Shown here: piece by piece, positions 17,693-26,155 of the stretch | How the letters are laid out: every line of letters starts with the position of its first letter | Numbering within the stretch: the first letter of the stretch is position 1 | DNA from: Alteromonas gilva | Lineage (GTDB): Bacteria; Pseudomonadota; Gammaproteobacteria; Enterobacterales; Alteromonadaceae | Assembly (NCBI RefSeq): GCF_028595265.1 | Contig: NZ_JAQQXP010000001.1 | Span: forward strand, 2,728,001-2,792,000 | Direction of reading: 5' to 3' | DNA: 64,000 nucleotides | Notes under the pieces: generated by a model | The model's database searches: none | What the model was told of the DNA's origin: nothing | What the model saw: the letters and a program-made list of their open reading frames with translations, nothing else | Position numbers and translations under genes: made by a program

Positions 17693-18376
17693 ATGAATCA
17701 TAACGATGTATTACGCCGCGTGCGTTTTGCCCTGCGAATAGACGATAAAGCAGCGATCAGTATTTTTCAGTTAGTCGGATACAAAATGGATATTGAGTAT
17801 CTTAAGGCCAACATGAAAAAAGAAGAAGAACCCGGCTTTTTGCCTTGCCGTGACGGCGTAATGGCCATGTTTTTGGACGGCCTGATTATAAAAATGCGCG
17901 GCGAACAGCCTGGCGGCCCGCCGCCACCGCTGGCCAGAGGAGAGTTCCTCAGTAATAACGACATTTTGCGTAAACTGCGTATTGCATTGTCGTTTCGTGA
18001 CGAAGATATGCTCGAGGTAATGAAGCTCGGCAACTTTAATATGAGCAAAGGCGAAATGTCGGCGTTTTTCAGAAAGCCCGATCACCGCAACTTTAAGCCC
18101 TGTGGCGATCAGGTGCTACGCTATTTCTTATTAGGTTTGGCCCGCAAGTTGCGCCCGGATGTAGCCACACCGGACGAAGAGAACCGCCCCAAGGTAAACT
18201 CACCAGCTATCAAGAAAGCGCTTAAGAAAAATATAAAACCCAAGCGCACGCCTTCGACAGATCCAAAAAGCAATACAACAGAAAAGCCGGATACCAGCCC
18301 AACAGCTAAAAAACCATTGAAAGCACCTTATCGTGGCCCGGAAAAACGCAGCCGCAAAAAGCTCTCACGGGACTAA
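17693..18376 (+). CDS. DUF1456 family protein (YehS-like)
   Basis: 227 residues. Two copies of the DUF1456 repeat (about residues 1-70 and 87-155) each start with NND/NHD-x-LR-x-x-R-ALRI and hold a helical block ending in a DGVMAMFLDGLI or DQVLRYFLLGLA pattern. After residue 160 there is a basic Lys/Pro/Ser-rich tail, about 65 residues, which is not part of the usual 150-residue family length. Function is unknown; the basic tail could bind nucleic acid, which is inference. It has its own terminator. Confidence 0.85.
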   Translation: MNHNDVLRRVRFALRIDDKAAISIFQLVGYKMDIEYLKANMKKEEEPGFLPCRDGVMAMFLDGLIIKMRGEQPGGPPPPLARGEFLSNNDILRKLRIALSFRDEDMLEVMKLGNFNMSKGEMSAFFRKPDHRNFKPCGDQVLRYFLLGLARKLRPDVATPDEENRPKVNSPAIKKALKKNIKPKRTPSTDPKSNTTEKPDTSPTAKKPLKAPYRGPEKRSRKKLSRD

Positions 18377-18727
18377 ACCCACCCTGTTGCTAATAATCTT
18401 CATAAGTGGCGCTTAACCAACGTTAACCTATTTGAAATTAAAACCGGCTTATGCCGGTTTTATTTTGATGTGTTGTGGTGAAACAGAGGATAGTGTTCGC
18501 TGCCAGACAGCTTGTTTCGCGTTGCTCCTTTACCGCTCATGCTGGCGTGGCGGGCAGTAAATCATTTTGCTGCGCGGGTGCAGAGCCGGCCCTGTGTTGA
18601 CAGCCGGCAACCACTTGTAATCCTCTCATCACACACCACATTTATACGTTGCTGTGCAGGTAAAAAAACGTCTGCATCAGGCACCAACAGCTTTATACCT
18701 GCTGCACCAACCCACAAGGAAGTATTT
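18377..18727. other. Intergenic region before the esterase gene
   Basis: Contains the terminator of the DUF1456 gene at 18440-18466. The reading frame of the esterase stays open upstream of its real start here, but its translation has no signal or domain features. Nothing else is visible. Confidence 0.5.
18440..18466 (+). terminator. Rho-independent terminator after the DUF1456 gene
   Basis: AAAACCGGC and GCCGGTTTT form a 9-base stem around TTAT, followed by a T-rich tract (ATTTT). Confidence 0.88.
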
Positions 18728-19879
18728 ATGCGATTATTTGTTTTACTGCTCACTATGCTGCTCGCTGCTGTATTTTCGCCTAACTCAGTGGCGCAAACCG
18801 AATGGCACGTTTCTGAATATATCGAGGCTGAATTACCTGAACTGTCGAGGCACTACCGTGTGTCGCTGCCCGCCGACTACCAGGACAACAGTGCCAGACA
18901 ATATCCATTGTTACTCATTTTAGACGGCCAGCGGTATGGTGATCTGGTTGCGGGGAACGCACGCTTTTTATCTGGTATTGGCGAAATTCCTGCACACGTT
19001 ATTGTTGCAGTGGACGCTGTTAACCGCTTGCGTGATTATACACCGACCGACTCGCCCGACTGGGATGGTGACGGCGGTGCTCAACAATTTATGCAGTTTT
19101 TAACCACCCAGTTAATGCCTCGTTTAACCCAACAATACCGGCTTGATAGCCACAAGATAATTTGGGGGCACTCGGCAGCAGGACTCTACGTAATGCACCA
19201 CCTGTATACGGCTCCGACAACCTTTGATGCCTATTTAGTTAACGATGGCTCATTGGGCTGGGATAACCAGTTTGTGGCTACACAACTGGAAAAATATTTA
19301 GATAGTCCCTCCCGCCCTGCGCAATACCTATATTTTAATAACAGTTTTTTGCTGGATGATGTGCCCGACGAGGCTAAATTTATAGCGCCAATTAAAGCCC
19401 TGCTAAACGCCAAAGCCGGGGCTTCCCTGCGCTGGGATCATCAGAATCTAAGCGACGAAAGCCACGCGTCGATTCCGCTAACCGGCAGCATTAAGGCATT
19501 ACGGGCACTCTATGCCGGGTATCGTATTCCCGAGAAAGTGGTGTACGCAGGCCTCGACGCCATGACGTTGCATTTGTCGACATATAGAGGAAGGCTTGGC
19601 GCTCTGACGGTTATCCCGGAAAATAACCTGCTTGATCTTGGTTTCCATGCGCTGCAGCGTACCCCGCAGGAGTCTATTGAGGTTTTCGACTATTGCGTAT
19701 CGCTGTACCCGCAGTCGCTGTACGCCTTCGACGGATTATCTCATGCCTACGCCGCCACCGGGCAGACTGATGAGGCGCTCCGCGCGCTCAATCAGGCCAT
19801 AGAAATAGCAACCCGGGTAAACCCCGAAGAGCTGGCCCGGCTAAAGGAACAAAAATCGGCACTGCTATTAAACCGATAG
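18728..19879 (+). CDS. Secreted alpha/beta-hydrolase esterase with C-terminal TPR-like region
   Basis: 383 residues from ATG 18728, chosen because AAGGA precedes it and it opens a good signal peptide (MRLFVLLLTMLLAAVF, cut near VAQ). The esterase D/IroE-like alpha/beta-hydrolase domain (about 25-270) has the nucleophile elbow GHSAAG with Ser149 and a late His in DESHASIP. The last 90 residues (about 295-375) form TPR-like helices (YAFDGLSHAYAATGQTDEALRALNQAIEIA). Similar proteins hydrolyse acyl or siderophore esters; the substrate here is unknown. It converges with the beta-lactamase-family gene. Confidence 0.87.
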   Translation: MRLFVLLLTMLLAAVFSPNSVAQTEWHVSEYIEAELPELSRHYRVSLPADYQDNSARQYPLLLILDGQRYGDLVAGNARFLSGIGEIPAHVIVAVDAVNRLRDYTPTDSPDWDGDGGAQQFMQFLTTQLMPRLTQQYRLDSHKIIWGHSAAGLYVMHHLYTAPTTFDAYLVNDGSLGWDNQFVATQLEKYLDSPSRPAQYLYFNNSFLLDDVPDEAKFIAPIKALLNAKAGASLRWDHQNLSDESHASIPLTGSIKALRALYAGYRIPEKVVYAGLDAMTLHLSTYRGRLGALTVIPENNLLDLGFHALQRTPQESIEVFDYCVSLYPQSLYAFDGLSHAYAATGQTDEALRALNQAIEIATRVNPEELARLKEQKSALLLNR

Positions 19880-19916
19880 CAGCCAGACACGCAGGCTCGC
19901 GCTGTCGAATCAGCAG

Positions 19917-21062
19917 TTACTGGACGGTTTTTATTGCAACATCGCGCACTTTATTAAGCGCGTTATTGAGCTTGTCGTTGGAAACGTCATTACACATCCA
20001 TGCCAGGGCCAGGTCCAGTGTTGGGTATCTGGCAAAGTAAGTATAGGTGCCCAGCCAACCGCCGGAATGGGAAAAGACTTTCAGGTTATTTGATTGCGTA
20101 CCGACAAACTGGCCGTTGGCATAAAACACCTTCGGCGCTGCCTCAAAGGTACTGTTTGGCGTATTAAATGTAGTGATAAATTGTGCCGGCTGCGCCGTGA
20201 GTTTGGGCTGATAAAAGTGATTATTCCAGATAAGCATGTCATCCAGATTGGTGTGCAAACCGCCATCACCAACCCAAAACAGGTTGGTCATATCGGTAAC
20301 ATAATCGCCAGCGTCATTGCGTGTATACCCGTACGCACGGTTTTTAACGATTTCCACCGGGTCGTCACTAAAGAAGGTATTGCGCATACCCAAGGGTTTA
20401 AATATGGCCTGTTCACTGTACTCACGCAGGGTTTGCCCTGACACCTCTTCAACCAACATGGATAATAAAAAATAGGCCAGATTGCTGTATTGAAACTTAG
20501 TCTCTGGCTCGTGTTCTAACGGCACCGTTTTTACCACGTCATAAAATTCATCAATGGTTAAATAGTCTTCATTGCCTAACCGAAACGGGCCGCCAGCCAC
20601 TGAGGTTAAATTTACTGATTTTTCATTGGGTTCTTCGCCGGTTGGGGCCGTAATTAAGTCGTAATCGCCCATCCCTGCAACGTGCCCCAGCATGGCCCGC
20701 ACGGTTACCTTACTTTCATATTCGCGTAATTCAGGTAAATAGGTGTGAATATCGGCGTCTAAGTTAATCTTGCCTTCACTGGCTAGCAGTTGCACTGCCA
20801 TGGCGGCAAACTGTTTTGAAACAGAGCCCATACGGTGAACCTGCGTGCCGTTGAGGGGTACATCAAGTTCGAGATTACTCATACCATAGCCGGCTTTGTG
20901 AATAAATTGCCCCTGATGAATAATCCCCACATTGCAGCCCGGGGCGCCCGGTTCAATGACCTCATTCATGATGGCGTCAACCTTATCGTTAAGCACCGAC
21001 GCCGACAGTGGCGCACTCGCCATGACTGAACTGCATACAATTAACGAATAGAGAAACTTCAT
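19917..21062 (-). CDS. Secreted serine hydrolase of the beta-lactamase (class C / PBP-like) family
   Basis: 381 residues with a signal peptide (cut near SAS, residue 22). Catalytic motifs of the family are complete: SVSK with Ser80 and Lys83, YSN with Tyr192, and HSG with His332 in place of KTG. Such proteins include class C beta-lactamases, D-peptidases and esterases; the HSG triad is more typical of the peptidase/esterase members, so resistance should not be assumed. It is monocistronic and its upstream region borders the RAYT repeat element. Confidence 0.9.
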   Translation of the reverse strand: MKFLYSLIVCSSVMASAPLSASVLNDKVDAIMNEVIEPGAPGCNVGIIHQGQFIHKAGYGMSNLELDVPLNGTQVHRMGSVSKQFAAMAVQLLASEGKINLDADIHTYLPELREYESKVTVRAMLGHVAGMGDYDLITAPTGEEPNEKSVNLTSVAGGPFRLGNEDYLTIDEFYDVVKTVPLEHEPETKFQYSNLAYFLLSMLVEEVSGQTLREYSEQAIFKPLGMRNTFFSDDPVEIVKNRAYGYTRNDAGDYVTDMTNLFWVGDGGLHTNLDDMLIWNNHFYQPKLTAQPAQFITTFNTPNSTFEAAPKVFYANGQFVGTQSNNLKVFSHSGGWLGTYTYFARYPTLDLALAWMCNDVSNDKLNNALNKVRDVAIKTVQ

Positions 21063-21180
21063 GGCAATTTCCTTATCAATACGGATCTATAATTAGCGCC
21101 TGTGAGCCGAACCGACATAACGCGTTCAGGTAACACTTAATTTACATTAGGATGAGTATGCCACAGATTACACACAAGAA

Positions 21181-21242
21181 AAGCGCAAATGGACAGTCAC
21201 TCTCTATCCCCAAGCGCAAATGGACAGTCACTCTCTATCCCT
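21181..21242. repeat. Two direct repeats carrying GGACAGTCACTCT, left flank of the transposase gene
   Basis: A 31-base unit starts at 21181 and again at 21212, identical except for the last base. Each holds GGACAGTCACTCT. The reverse complement of this core (AGAGTGACTGTCC) recurs several times on the right flank of the transposase at 22382-22630, so the gene is bracketed by the same motif in opposite orientation. Confidence 0.9.
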
Positions 21243-21311
21243 GAGGACAGTTGGAATATATTCAAACTTCGGCACAATAAACTTACCGTTGACTCAAGCA
21301 GGTGCAAGACA

Positions 21312-22262
21312 GTGCCCAGACCCCGTAAATGCCTTATCAATCTGTCAGACACCCCGTTTTACCATTGCATATCCCGCTGCGTCCGCCGGGCCTATTTATG
21401 TGGTGAGGATAGCGTTACCGGCAAGAGTTACGAGCATCGCCGGCAGTGGGTGGAAGACCGCTTGCTATTGTTAGCTGATGTGTTCTGCGTGGACGTGTGT
21501 GCCTATGCTGTTATGAGCAACCACACCCACGTGGTGTTGCGCATCAACAAACAAAAAGCCGATGCTTTGTCGGTTCATGAGGTTATTAAGCGGTGGCATA
21601 GGCTCTACAAAGGCGTGCTGTTGTGTCGACGTTATATTCAACCAGATGAATGCGACGTGATGAGCGATGCCGAAATTGAAACCGTAAACGCTATCGCAGC
21701 GGTGTACCGACAAAGGCTATACGATATCAGTTGGTTTATGCGCTTGCTCAATGAATTCATCGCCAGGCAGGCGAATAAGGAAGATGACTGTACCGGCCAT
21801 TTTTGGGAAGGCCGGTTTAAGTCTCAAGCATTGTTGGATGAAGCCTCTTTGGCGGCATGTATGGCTTACGTCGATTTAAATCCGGTACGCGCACAAATAG
21901 CGAAAACACCGGAGTCATCTGCCCACACCAGTATTCAAAAAAGAATTGAGGCGGCGAAATCAAATCGACAGCCACGCTCGCTGCTTGGGTTTGCTGGCAA
22001 TCCAAGAAACAACATGCCCGATGGGTTACCGTTTCGTATTGAGGACTATCTGGCAATTGTCGAATTAACAGGCCGCCATTTCCATCCTGCCAAACTAGGC
22101 AAAAACGCAGATTCAGCATTGCCAATTCTTACCCGAATGGGGGTAGACGATGTTGACTGGCATACCCTGGTATCCGGCATTGAGACAGAATTTAAAACCA
22201 CAGTGAGTACCGAAAAATTAAGCAATATCCACAACAGAAATCGTCGATACCGAACAGCTTAG
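21312..22262 (+). CDS. REP-associated tyrosine transposase (Y1_Tnp / RAYT type)
   Basis: 316 residues from GTG 21312, which gives the typical opening (V/M)PRPRKCLINLSDTPFYHCISRCVRRAYLCG; the frame stays open upstream through the repeats but that part is not protein-like. The HUH motif SNHTHVVLRI places the metal-binding His at residues 71 and 73; the candidate catalytic Tyr is 186 in MAYVDLNPVRA, next to GHFWEGRFKSQ. Such single-strand-nicking enzymes are usually single-copy, domesticated relatives of IS200/IS605 transposases that act on REP-like palindromic repeats. Flanking repeats match that picture. It appears intact. Confidence 0.9.
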   Translation: MPRPRKCLINLSDTPFYHCISRCVRRAYLCGEDSVTGKSYEHRRQWVEDRLLLLADVFCVDVCAYAVMSNHTHVVLRINKQKADALSVHEVIKRWHRLYKGVLLCRRYIQPDECDVMSDAEIETVNAIAAVYRQRLYDISWFMRLLNEFIARQANKEDDCTGHFWEGRFKSQALLDEASLAACMAYVDLNPVRAQIAKTPESSAHTSIQKRIEAAKSNRQPRSLLGFAGNPRNNMPDGLPFRIEDYLAIVELTGRHFHPAKLGKNADSALPILTRMGVDDVDWHTLVSGIETEFKTTVSTEKLSNIHNRNRRYRTA

Positions 22263-22381
22263 TCACACAAAAAGCTCAATTTCCATATCATAGCGCTATC
22301 GCTAAAATAGCGAACTAAACAGTGTTAAACTTCGACAAACACTTCTAAATACGCCCACGTCAACCTTATCTGCTTTGCTTG

Positions 22382-22557
22382 ATAAATAATTCAGCGCTAA
22401 CTGCATTGGCATTCTAACTTGCTAATAATATTTGCCACCACTCAAGAGTGACTGTCCCAGAAAGACTCTATAAATAATTCAGCGCTAACTGCACTGGCAT
22501 TCTAACTTGCTAATAATATTTGCCACCACTCAAGAGTGACTGTCCCAGAAAGACTCT
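22382..22557. repeat. Two 88-base direct repeats, right flank of the transposase gene
   Basis: 22382-22469 and 22470-22557 differ at a single base (T at 22406, C at 22494). Each ends with CAAGAGTGACTGTCCCAGAAAGACTCT, the inverse of the motif on the left flank. The near identity shows a recent duplication. Confidence 0.93.
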
Positions 22558-22630
22558 CAAGAGTGACTGTCCCAGAAAGACTTTCCAGAAAGAACATCCC
22601 AGAAAGAACAAGAGTGACTGTCCAAGAAAA
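22531..22630. repeat. Decaying 27-base repeats after the 88-base units
   Basis: A 27-base unit beginning CAAGAGTGACTGTCC is at 22531-22557 and again at 22558-22584 with one change. It is followed by shorter CCAGAAAGAACA units (near 22586 and 22600) and a last AAGAGTGACTGTCC at 22610-22623. The array grades from exact to degenerate toward the tRNA-Ser gene. Confidence 0.85.
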
Positions 22631-22696
22631 AAGAAAAAGACGCGACTTAATGTTGAATCAAGAACCAGTTGATAATGCAATTGATTTTGCAGGCAT

Positions 22697-22719
22697 AAAA
22701 AAACCGGCAAAAGCCGGTT
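22697..22719 (-). terminator. Rho-independent terminator of tRNA-Ser
   Basis: On the minus strand AACCGGC and GCCGGTT form a stem around TTTT, followed by a run of T. It lies 11 bases after the tRNA 3' end. Confidence 0.88.
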
Positions 22720-22729
22720 CCTTTATATC

Positions 22730-22820
22730 TGGCGGAGAGAGAGGGATTCGAACCCTCGATACGCTATAAACGTATACACACTTTCCAGGCGTGCGCCTTC
22801 AGCCACTCAGCCATCTCTCC
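22730..22820 (-). tRNA. tRNA-Ser, anticodon GGA
   Basis: 91 bases on the minus strand with the acceptor stem GGAGAGA / TCTCTCC, encoded CCA, the long class II variable arm typical of tRNA-Ser, and anticodon GGA in CCTGGAAAG. Reads UCC and UCU codons. The RAYT repeat array lies just downstream. Confidence 0.95.
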
Positions 22821-22934
22821 AAATTGTGTCATAACCGCGCAAGGCTGTTATTTAGTGCGCGTATAGTAGGTAAAGCCGCGCTGTGAATCAAGAACTACCC
22901 TCAAAAAATGCGTCAAATGCTGATTAATTAAGCA

Positions 22935-23993
22935 CTACGCGCTTTTTTGTGCCTTTAACCGGGCGGAAAAGTCGAGCATCCGGTTAAGGGGGATTAGCGC
23001 CTTTTCACGCAGTGCGTCATCAACAAAAATCTCATGTGTTGCAGCGTCGTCGGTTGAGAGCGACTGATATATCGCTTCTAAGCCGTTCATAGCCATCCAG
23101 GGGCAATGTGCGCAACTTTTACAGGTTGCCCCATTCCCGGCAGTCGGCGCTTCCACAAACTGCTTCTCAGGCATTAATTGCTGCATTTTGTAAAAAATGC
23201 CTTTGTCGGTGGCCACAATAAACATTTGGTTGGGCATATCCTGCGCCGCCTGAATAAGCTGGCTGGTTGAACCCACCGAATCTGCCATTGCCACTACGCT
23301 GGCGGGGGATTCCGGGTGTACCAGTACCGCAGCATCAGGGTACAACGCTTTCATATCTTGTAGCGCTTGTGCGGAGAATTCATCGTGCACAATACACTCG
23401 CCCTGCCACATCAGCATGTCGGCGCCGGTCTGTTTGGCGATGTAGGCACCTAAGTGGCGATCCGGCCCCCAGATAATGGGTTTACCCAGGCTATCCAGAT
23501 GTTCAACGATTTCCAACGCAATGCTCGATGTCACTACCCAGTCGGCGCGCGCCTTAACAGCGGCTGAGGTATTGGCGTACACCACCACCGTGTGATCAGG
23601 GTGTTGGTCACAAAACGCCGAGAACGCTTCTACCGGACAACCTAAGTCCAGTGAGCAGGTCGCTTCCATGGTAGGCATTAATACGCGTTTTTCAGGGCTT
23701 AGAATTTTGGCAGTTTCGCCCATAAACTTTACCCCTGCCACGAGCAGGGTTTGCTCTTTGGCATCGCGACCAAACCGCGCCATTTCCAATGAGTCGGCCA
23801 CGCAACCGCCGGTTTCTTCGGCCAGCGCCTGTATTTCAGGATCGGTATAGTAATGCGCAACCATGGTAGCGTTCTTTTCTTTCAGCAACGCTTTAATTTT
23901 GCTTTTAAGCTCTGCTTTACGGACGTCAGACAGCACGGCAGGCTTAGCCGGGAATGGATAATCAATCTGGTCAATACGATACGCTAATGTCAT
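22935..23993 (-). CDS. nadA: Quinolinate synthase A
   Basis: Condenses iminoaspartate with dihydroxyacetone phosphate to quinolinate in NAD synthesis; oxygen-sensitive [4Fe-4S] enzyme in the cytoplasm. I start at ATG 23993 (352 aa), since MTLAYRIDQIDYPFPAKP aligns with the usual beginning; a GTG at 24005 would add four residues. Cluster cysteines are in EATCSLDLGC, GECIVHDEF and ATCKSCAHCPW; the substrate motif AHYYTDPEIQ is intact. Its position after tRNA-Lys and the tol-pal genes matches the E. coli order. Confidence 0.96.
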   Translation of the reverse strand: MTLAYRIDQIDYPFPAKPAVLSDVRKAELKSKIKALLKEKNATMVAHYYTDPEIQALAEETGGCVADSLEMARFGRDAKEQTLLVAGVKFMGETAKILSPEKRVLMPTMEATCSLDLGCPVEAFSAFCDQHPDHTVVVYANTSAAVKARADWVVTSSIALEIVEHLDSLGKPIIWGPDRHLGAYIAKQTGADMLMWQGECIVHDEFSAQALQDMKALYPDAAVLVHPESPASVVAMADSVGSTSQLIQAAQDMPNQMFIVATDKGIFYKMQQLMPEKQFVEAPTAGNGATCKSCAHCPWMAMNGLEAIYQSLSTDDAATHEIFVDDALREKALIPLNRMLDFSARLKAQKSA

Positions 23994-24329
23994 GGTTGGT
24001 AACACCTAACCTGGTTGTGACTAAACGGGCGGCGATTATACATGAGTGTCATAAAAAATTCATACACCCGTGGGAGTGTTTGTAAAATAATCAGGGAAAT
24101 AACGCCGGGCTATAACGGTAATACTGGGGTTTATTTTACCACTTTCAAGTTGTTCGGCTGAACCGTTACGCGTGTGATAACCGCGCAATGTCTGTGTCAG
24201 CTTTGGTTTCCTGCATAAGGCATGCATTGCCAAACTAAACCAAGGATAACGCTACCTGGTTTTACGCGTATTGTGGCATTGTTTGGTTTTGGTGGTTTAA
24301 CGTAACCGGGGAATGTTACGATGTTGAAA
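23994..24329. other. Upstream region of nadA, between nadA and tRNA-Lys
   Basis: 336 bases that should hold the nadA promoter. The clearest structure is an inverted repeat, CTTTGGTTT (24201-24209) with AAACCAAGG (24237-24245, one mismatch), enclosing a small perfect hairpin TGCAT-AAGGC-ATGCA (24212-24226). It could be a terminator stem for the tRNA-Lys transcript or an operator for an NAD regulator; neither a U-run nor a known NadR-like box is present. Confidence 0.4.
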
Positions 24330-24405
24330 TGGTGGGTCGTGCTGGATTCGAACCAGCGACCAATTGATTAAAAGTCAACTGCTCTACCAACTGAGCTAAC
24401 GACCC
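24330..24405 (-). tRNA. tRNA-Lys, anticodon TTT (second copy)
   Basis: 76 bases on the minus strand, GGGTCGTTAGCTCAGTTGGT at the 5' end, anticodon TTT, and encoded CCA. It is identical in sequence to the copy at 24432-24507 and lies 26 bases after it, so both come from one transcript. Confidence 0.96.
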
Positions 24406-24431
24406 ATTTCAAATTGGGCAATAATCGTAAG

Positions 24432-24507
24432 TGGTGGGTCGTGCTGGATTCGAACCAGCGACCAATTGATTAAAAGTCAACTGCTCTACCAACTGAGCTA
24501 ACGACCC
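24432..24507 (-). tRNA. tRNA-Lys, anticodon TTT (first copy)
   Basis: 76 bases on the minus strand with anticodon TTT and encoded CCA. It is identical to its neighbour at 24330-24405. Tandem tRNA-Lys genes between the tol-pal operon and nadA also occur in E. coli. Confidence 0.96.
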
Positions 24508-24687
24508 TTCGATTATCGCTGTCACCTTGTCTGGGCGACGGGCGCATATATTACTCATTTATCATCGCGGTGCAACCTAAAAAACCGATTTATTTGCAGT
24601 TTTATGGCAAAAAACGTTTAACCGCTTAAAAACAAGTCAATTCGTGCAGTTATTAAACCGCTGATTGCCATGCTAACTTTACCGCAT

Positions 24688-24711
24688 AAAAAAAGGGAGC
24701 ATCCGCTCCCT
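24688..24711 (-). terminator. Rho-independent terminator of the tol-pal operon
   Basis: On the minus strand AGGGAGC and GCTCCCT form a stem around GGAT, followed by seven T residues, 28 bases after the cpoB stop codon. Confidence 0.92.
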
Positions 24712-24738
24712 GTTTTAAATTATCTGTACCGTTTACGT

Positions 24739-25542
24739 TTAAAGTCTAACTTCTGCCAGTTTTCTGGCCGAAGAGTCAGGATAAGAGCTGATGACTTCAT
24801 TAAACAGTGCTTTCGCTCTGGCCTGATTACCGGTCTTCTCGGCAATAATACCTAACTTTAATAACGCGTCCGGGCGTTTCACCGAGTCAGTAAATTTATT
24901 GGCGACCATTTCAAACTGGCTGGCAGCATCCTGCCATTGCTGTTTGTTAAATAATAGCTGGCCTAACCAATAGTGCGCATTCGGAGCGTAGGTGCTGTCA
25001 GGAAAGCGTTCAATAAAGGCCTGAAATTCAGGTATGGCTTTATCGTACTCTCTTGATTTCAGGATCAGATTTACCGCTTTCTCGTACGCATCAGACTCTG
25101 AGGCGCCACTACTGCTGCTGGCAGGTTGCCCTGCGGTCGGCGTATTGACTGCGGCAGAGGAGCCTGCGGTTGAATCGGTAGCGGTACCACTGGCACTAAA
25201 ACCATTCTGCTTCAGCGCCTCAACCCGTTTATCGATTTCTAAATACAACTCACGCTGACGGTCGAGTACTTTTTGCAATTGGTTGGTATGTACCTCAACC
25301 GCGCCGCGTAGCTCGTCCAGTTCGTTTTGCATATTATCGATTTGCTGCTGTAAACGATGTTGCATGTCCGCCCGGTTGTCTACCTTGCGTTCAAGTACGG
25401 TTAGCCGCGATTCGATATCGTTGTCGTTAACGCTGTAAACGGGTGCACCGCTTGACTGTGCCGCCGCACCTAGCGGCAGACACAACAGCGCCATTGCAAC
25501 ACCGGCAATGGCTTGTTGGAACGGTTTATGGACTCTGTTCAT
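24739..25542 (-). CDS. cpoB: Cell division coordinator CpoB (YbgF)
   Basis: Periplasmic protein that links Tol-Pal action to peptidoglycan synthesis by PBP1B at the septum. 267 residues from ATG 25542 (MNRVHKPF), chosen because it opens a signal peptide (cut near AAAQ) and an upstream GTG would run through the end of pal. Order: signal peptide, trimerising coiled coil (about 40-110), Ser/Ala/Gly-rich linker (about 115-150), and TPR repeats (about 150-267) with the YxxAxxLILKSREYDKAIPEF pattern. It is the last gene of the operon; pal ends one base after its start. Confidence 0.95.
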   Translation of the reverse strand: MNRVHKPFQQAIAGVAMALLCLPLGAAAQSSGAPVYSVNDNDIESRLTVLERKVDNRADMQHRLQQQIDNMQNELDELRGAVEVHTNQLQKVLDRQRELYLEIDKRVEALKQNGFSASGTATDSTAGSSAAVNTPTAGQPASSSSGASESDAYEKAVNLILKSREYDKAIPEFQAFIERFPDSTYAPNAHYWLGQLLFNKQQWQDAASQFEMVANKFTDSVKRPDALLKLGIIAEKTGNQARAKALFNEVISSYPDSSARKLAEVRL

Positions 25543-25543
25543 G

Positions 25544-26104
25544 TTATTGATAAACAATGACACCACGACGGTTCTGTGCAAATGCATACTCAGAGGTACC
25601 CATTACTTCTGGCTTTTCTTCACCGTAAGAGACTACCGAGATCTGACTTGAGCTAACGCCCGCGTTGAGCAGGTAAGTTTGCACAGACTTGGCACGGCGC
25701 TCACCCAGCGCGATGTTGTACTCTGGTGTACCGCGCTTATCGGTATGTCCTTCTACAACCACTTTTTTACCTGGGTTTTTAACCAGGAATTCAGCGTGCT
25801 TGTCGAGTACCGGGTAGAACTCTGATTTGATATTAGAGCGATCAAAATCGAAGTAGACAGTCTGCTCATTTTGCAGCGCTTGAAGCTCTTGCTTAACCAT
25901 CTCTTCTGCCATACGCTGACGCTTAACGGCTTCAGCTTTAACACGCGCTTGCTCTGCTTCTTTTTGTGCCTGCTCTTCAGCGGCTTGTTGTTGTGCAATG
26001 CGGTTACGCTCAGCCGCCAGTTCAGCTTCGCTAGGACCTGATGAACATGCCATCATAGTCACCACTGGCAGGGCGATGATGAAGCTCTTCATTACTTTAT
26101 TCAT
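25544..26104 (-). CDS. pal: Peptidoglycan-associated lipoprotein Pal
   Basis: Outer-membrane lipoprotein whose OmpA-like domain binds diaminopimelate in peptidoglycan. I use ATG 26104 (186 aa) because AAGAGG sits 6 bases before it; the ATG at 26110 has no spacing. The lipobox ends MMAC with Cys19 in this numbering. A charged Ala/Glu/Gln coiled-coil stretch (about 27-65) separates the anchor from the OmpA domain (about 80-186) holding YFDFDRSNIK and the binding motif VEGHTDKRGTPEYN-x-ALGERRA. Between tolB and cpoB, as expected. Confidence 0.97.
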   Translation of the reverse strand: MNKVMKSFIIALPVVTMMACSSGPSEAELAAERNRIAQQQAAEEQAQKEAEQARVKAEAVKRQRMAEEMVKQELQALQNEQTVYFDFDRSNIKSEFYPVLDKHAEFLVKNPGKKVVVEGHTDKRGTPEYNIALGERRAKSVQTYLLNAGVSSSQISVVSYGEEKPEVMGTSEYAFAQNRRGVIVYQ

Positions 26105-26155
26105 TTGCATCCTCTTAATCCTTATACTTTTATATTTGTGATTGTATCAAATCTG

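Noticed and set aside
18512..18727. N-terminal extension of the esterase
   Set aside because: The upstream frame has no ribosome site and no protein features, while ATG 18728 has AAGGA and opens a signal peptide.
19917..21062. Antibiotic-resistance beta-lactamase
   Set aside because: The motifs fit the wider serine hydrolase family, with HSG in place of KTG. Nothing indicates a resistance enzyme or a mobile context.
21189..21311. Transposase start within the left repeats
   Set aside because: The upstream part only translates the repeats; the conserved RAYT opening begins at GTG 21312.
22382..22630. Possible CRISPR array
   Set aside because: The units are tandem without unique spacers, periods vary (88, 27, about 14), and no cas genes are nearby.
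24330..24507. Genomic island insertion at the tandem tRNA-Lys genes
   Set aside because: The flanks are the standard cpoB and nadA neighbours; no integrase or att duplication is present, and the two copies are ordinary tRNA duplicates.
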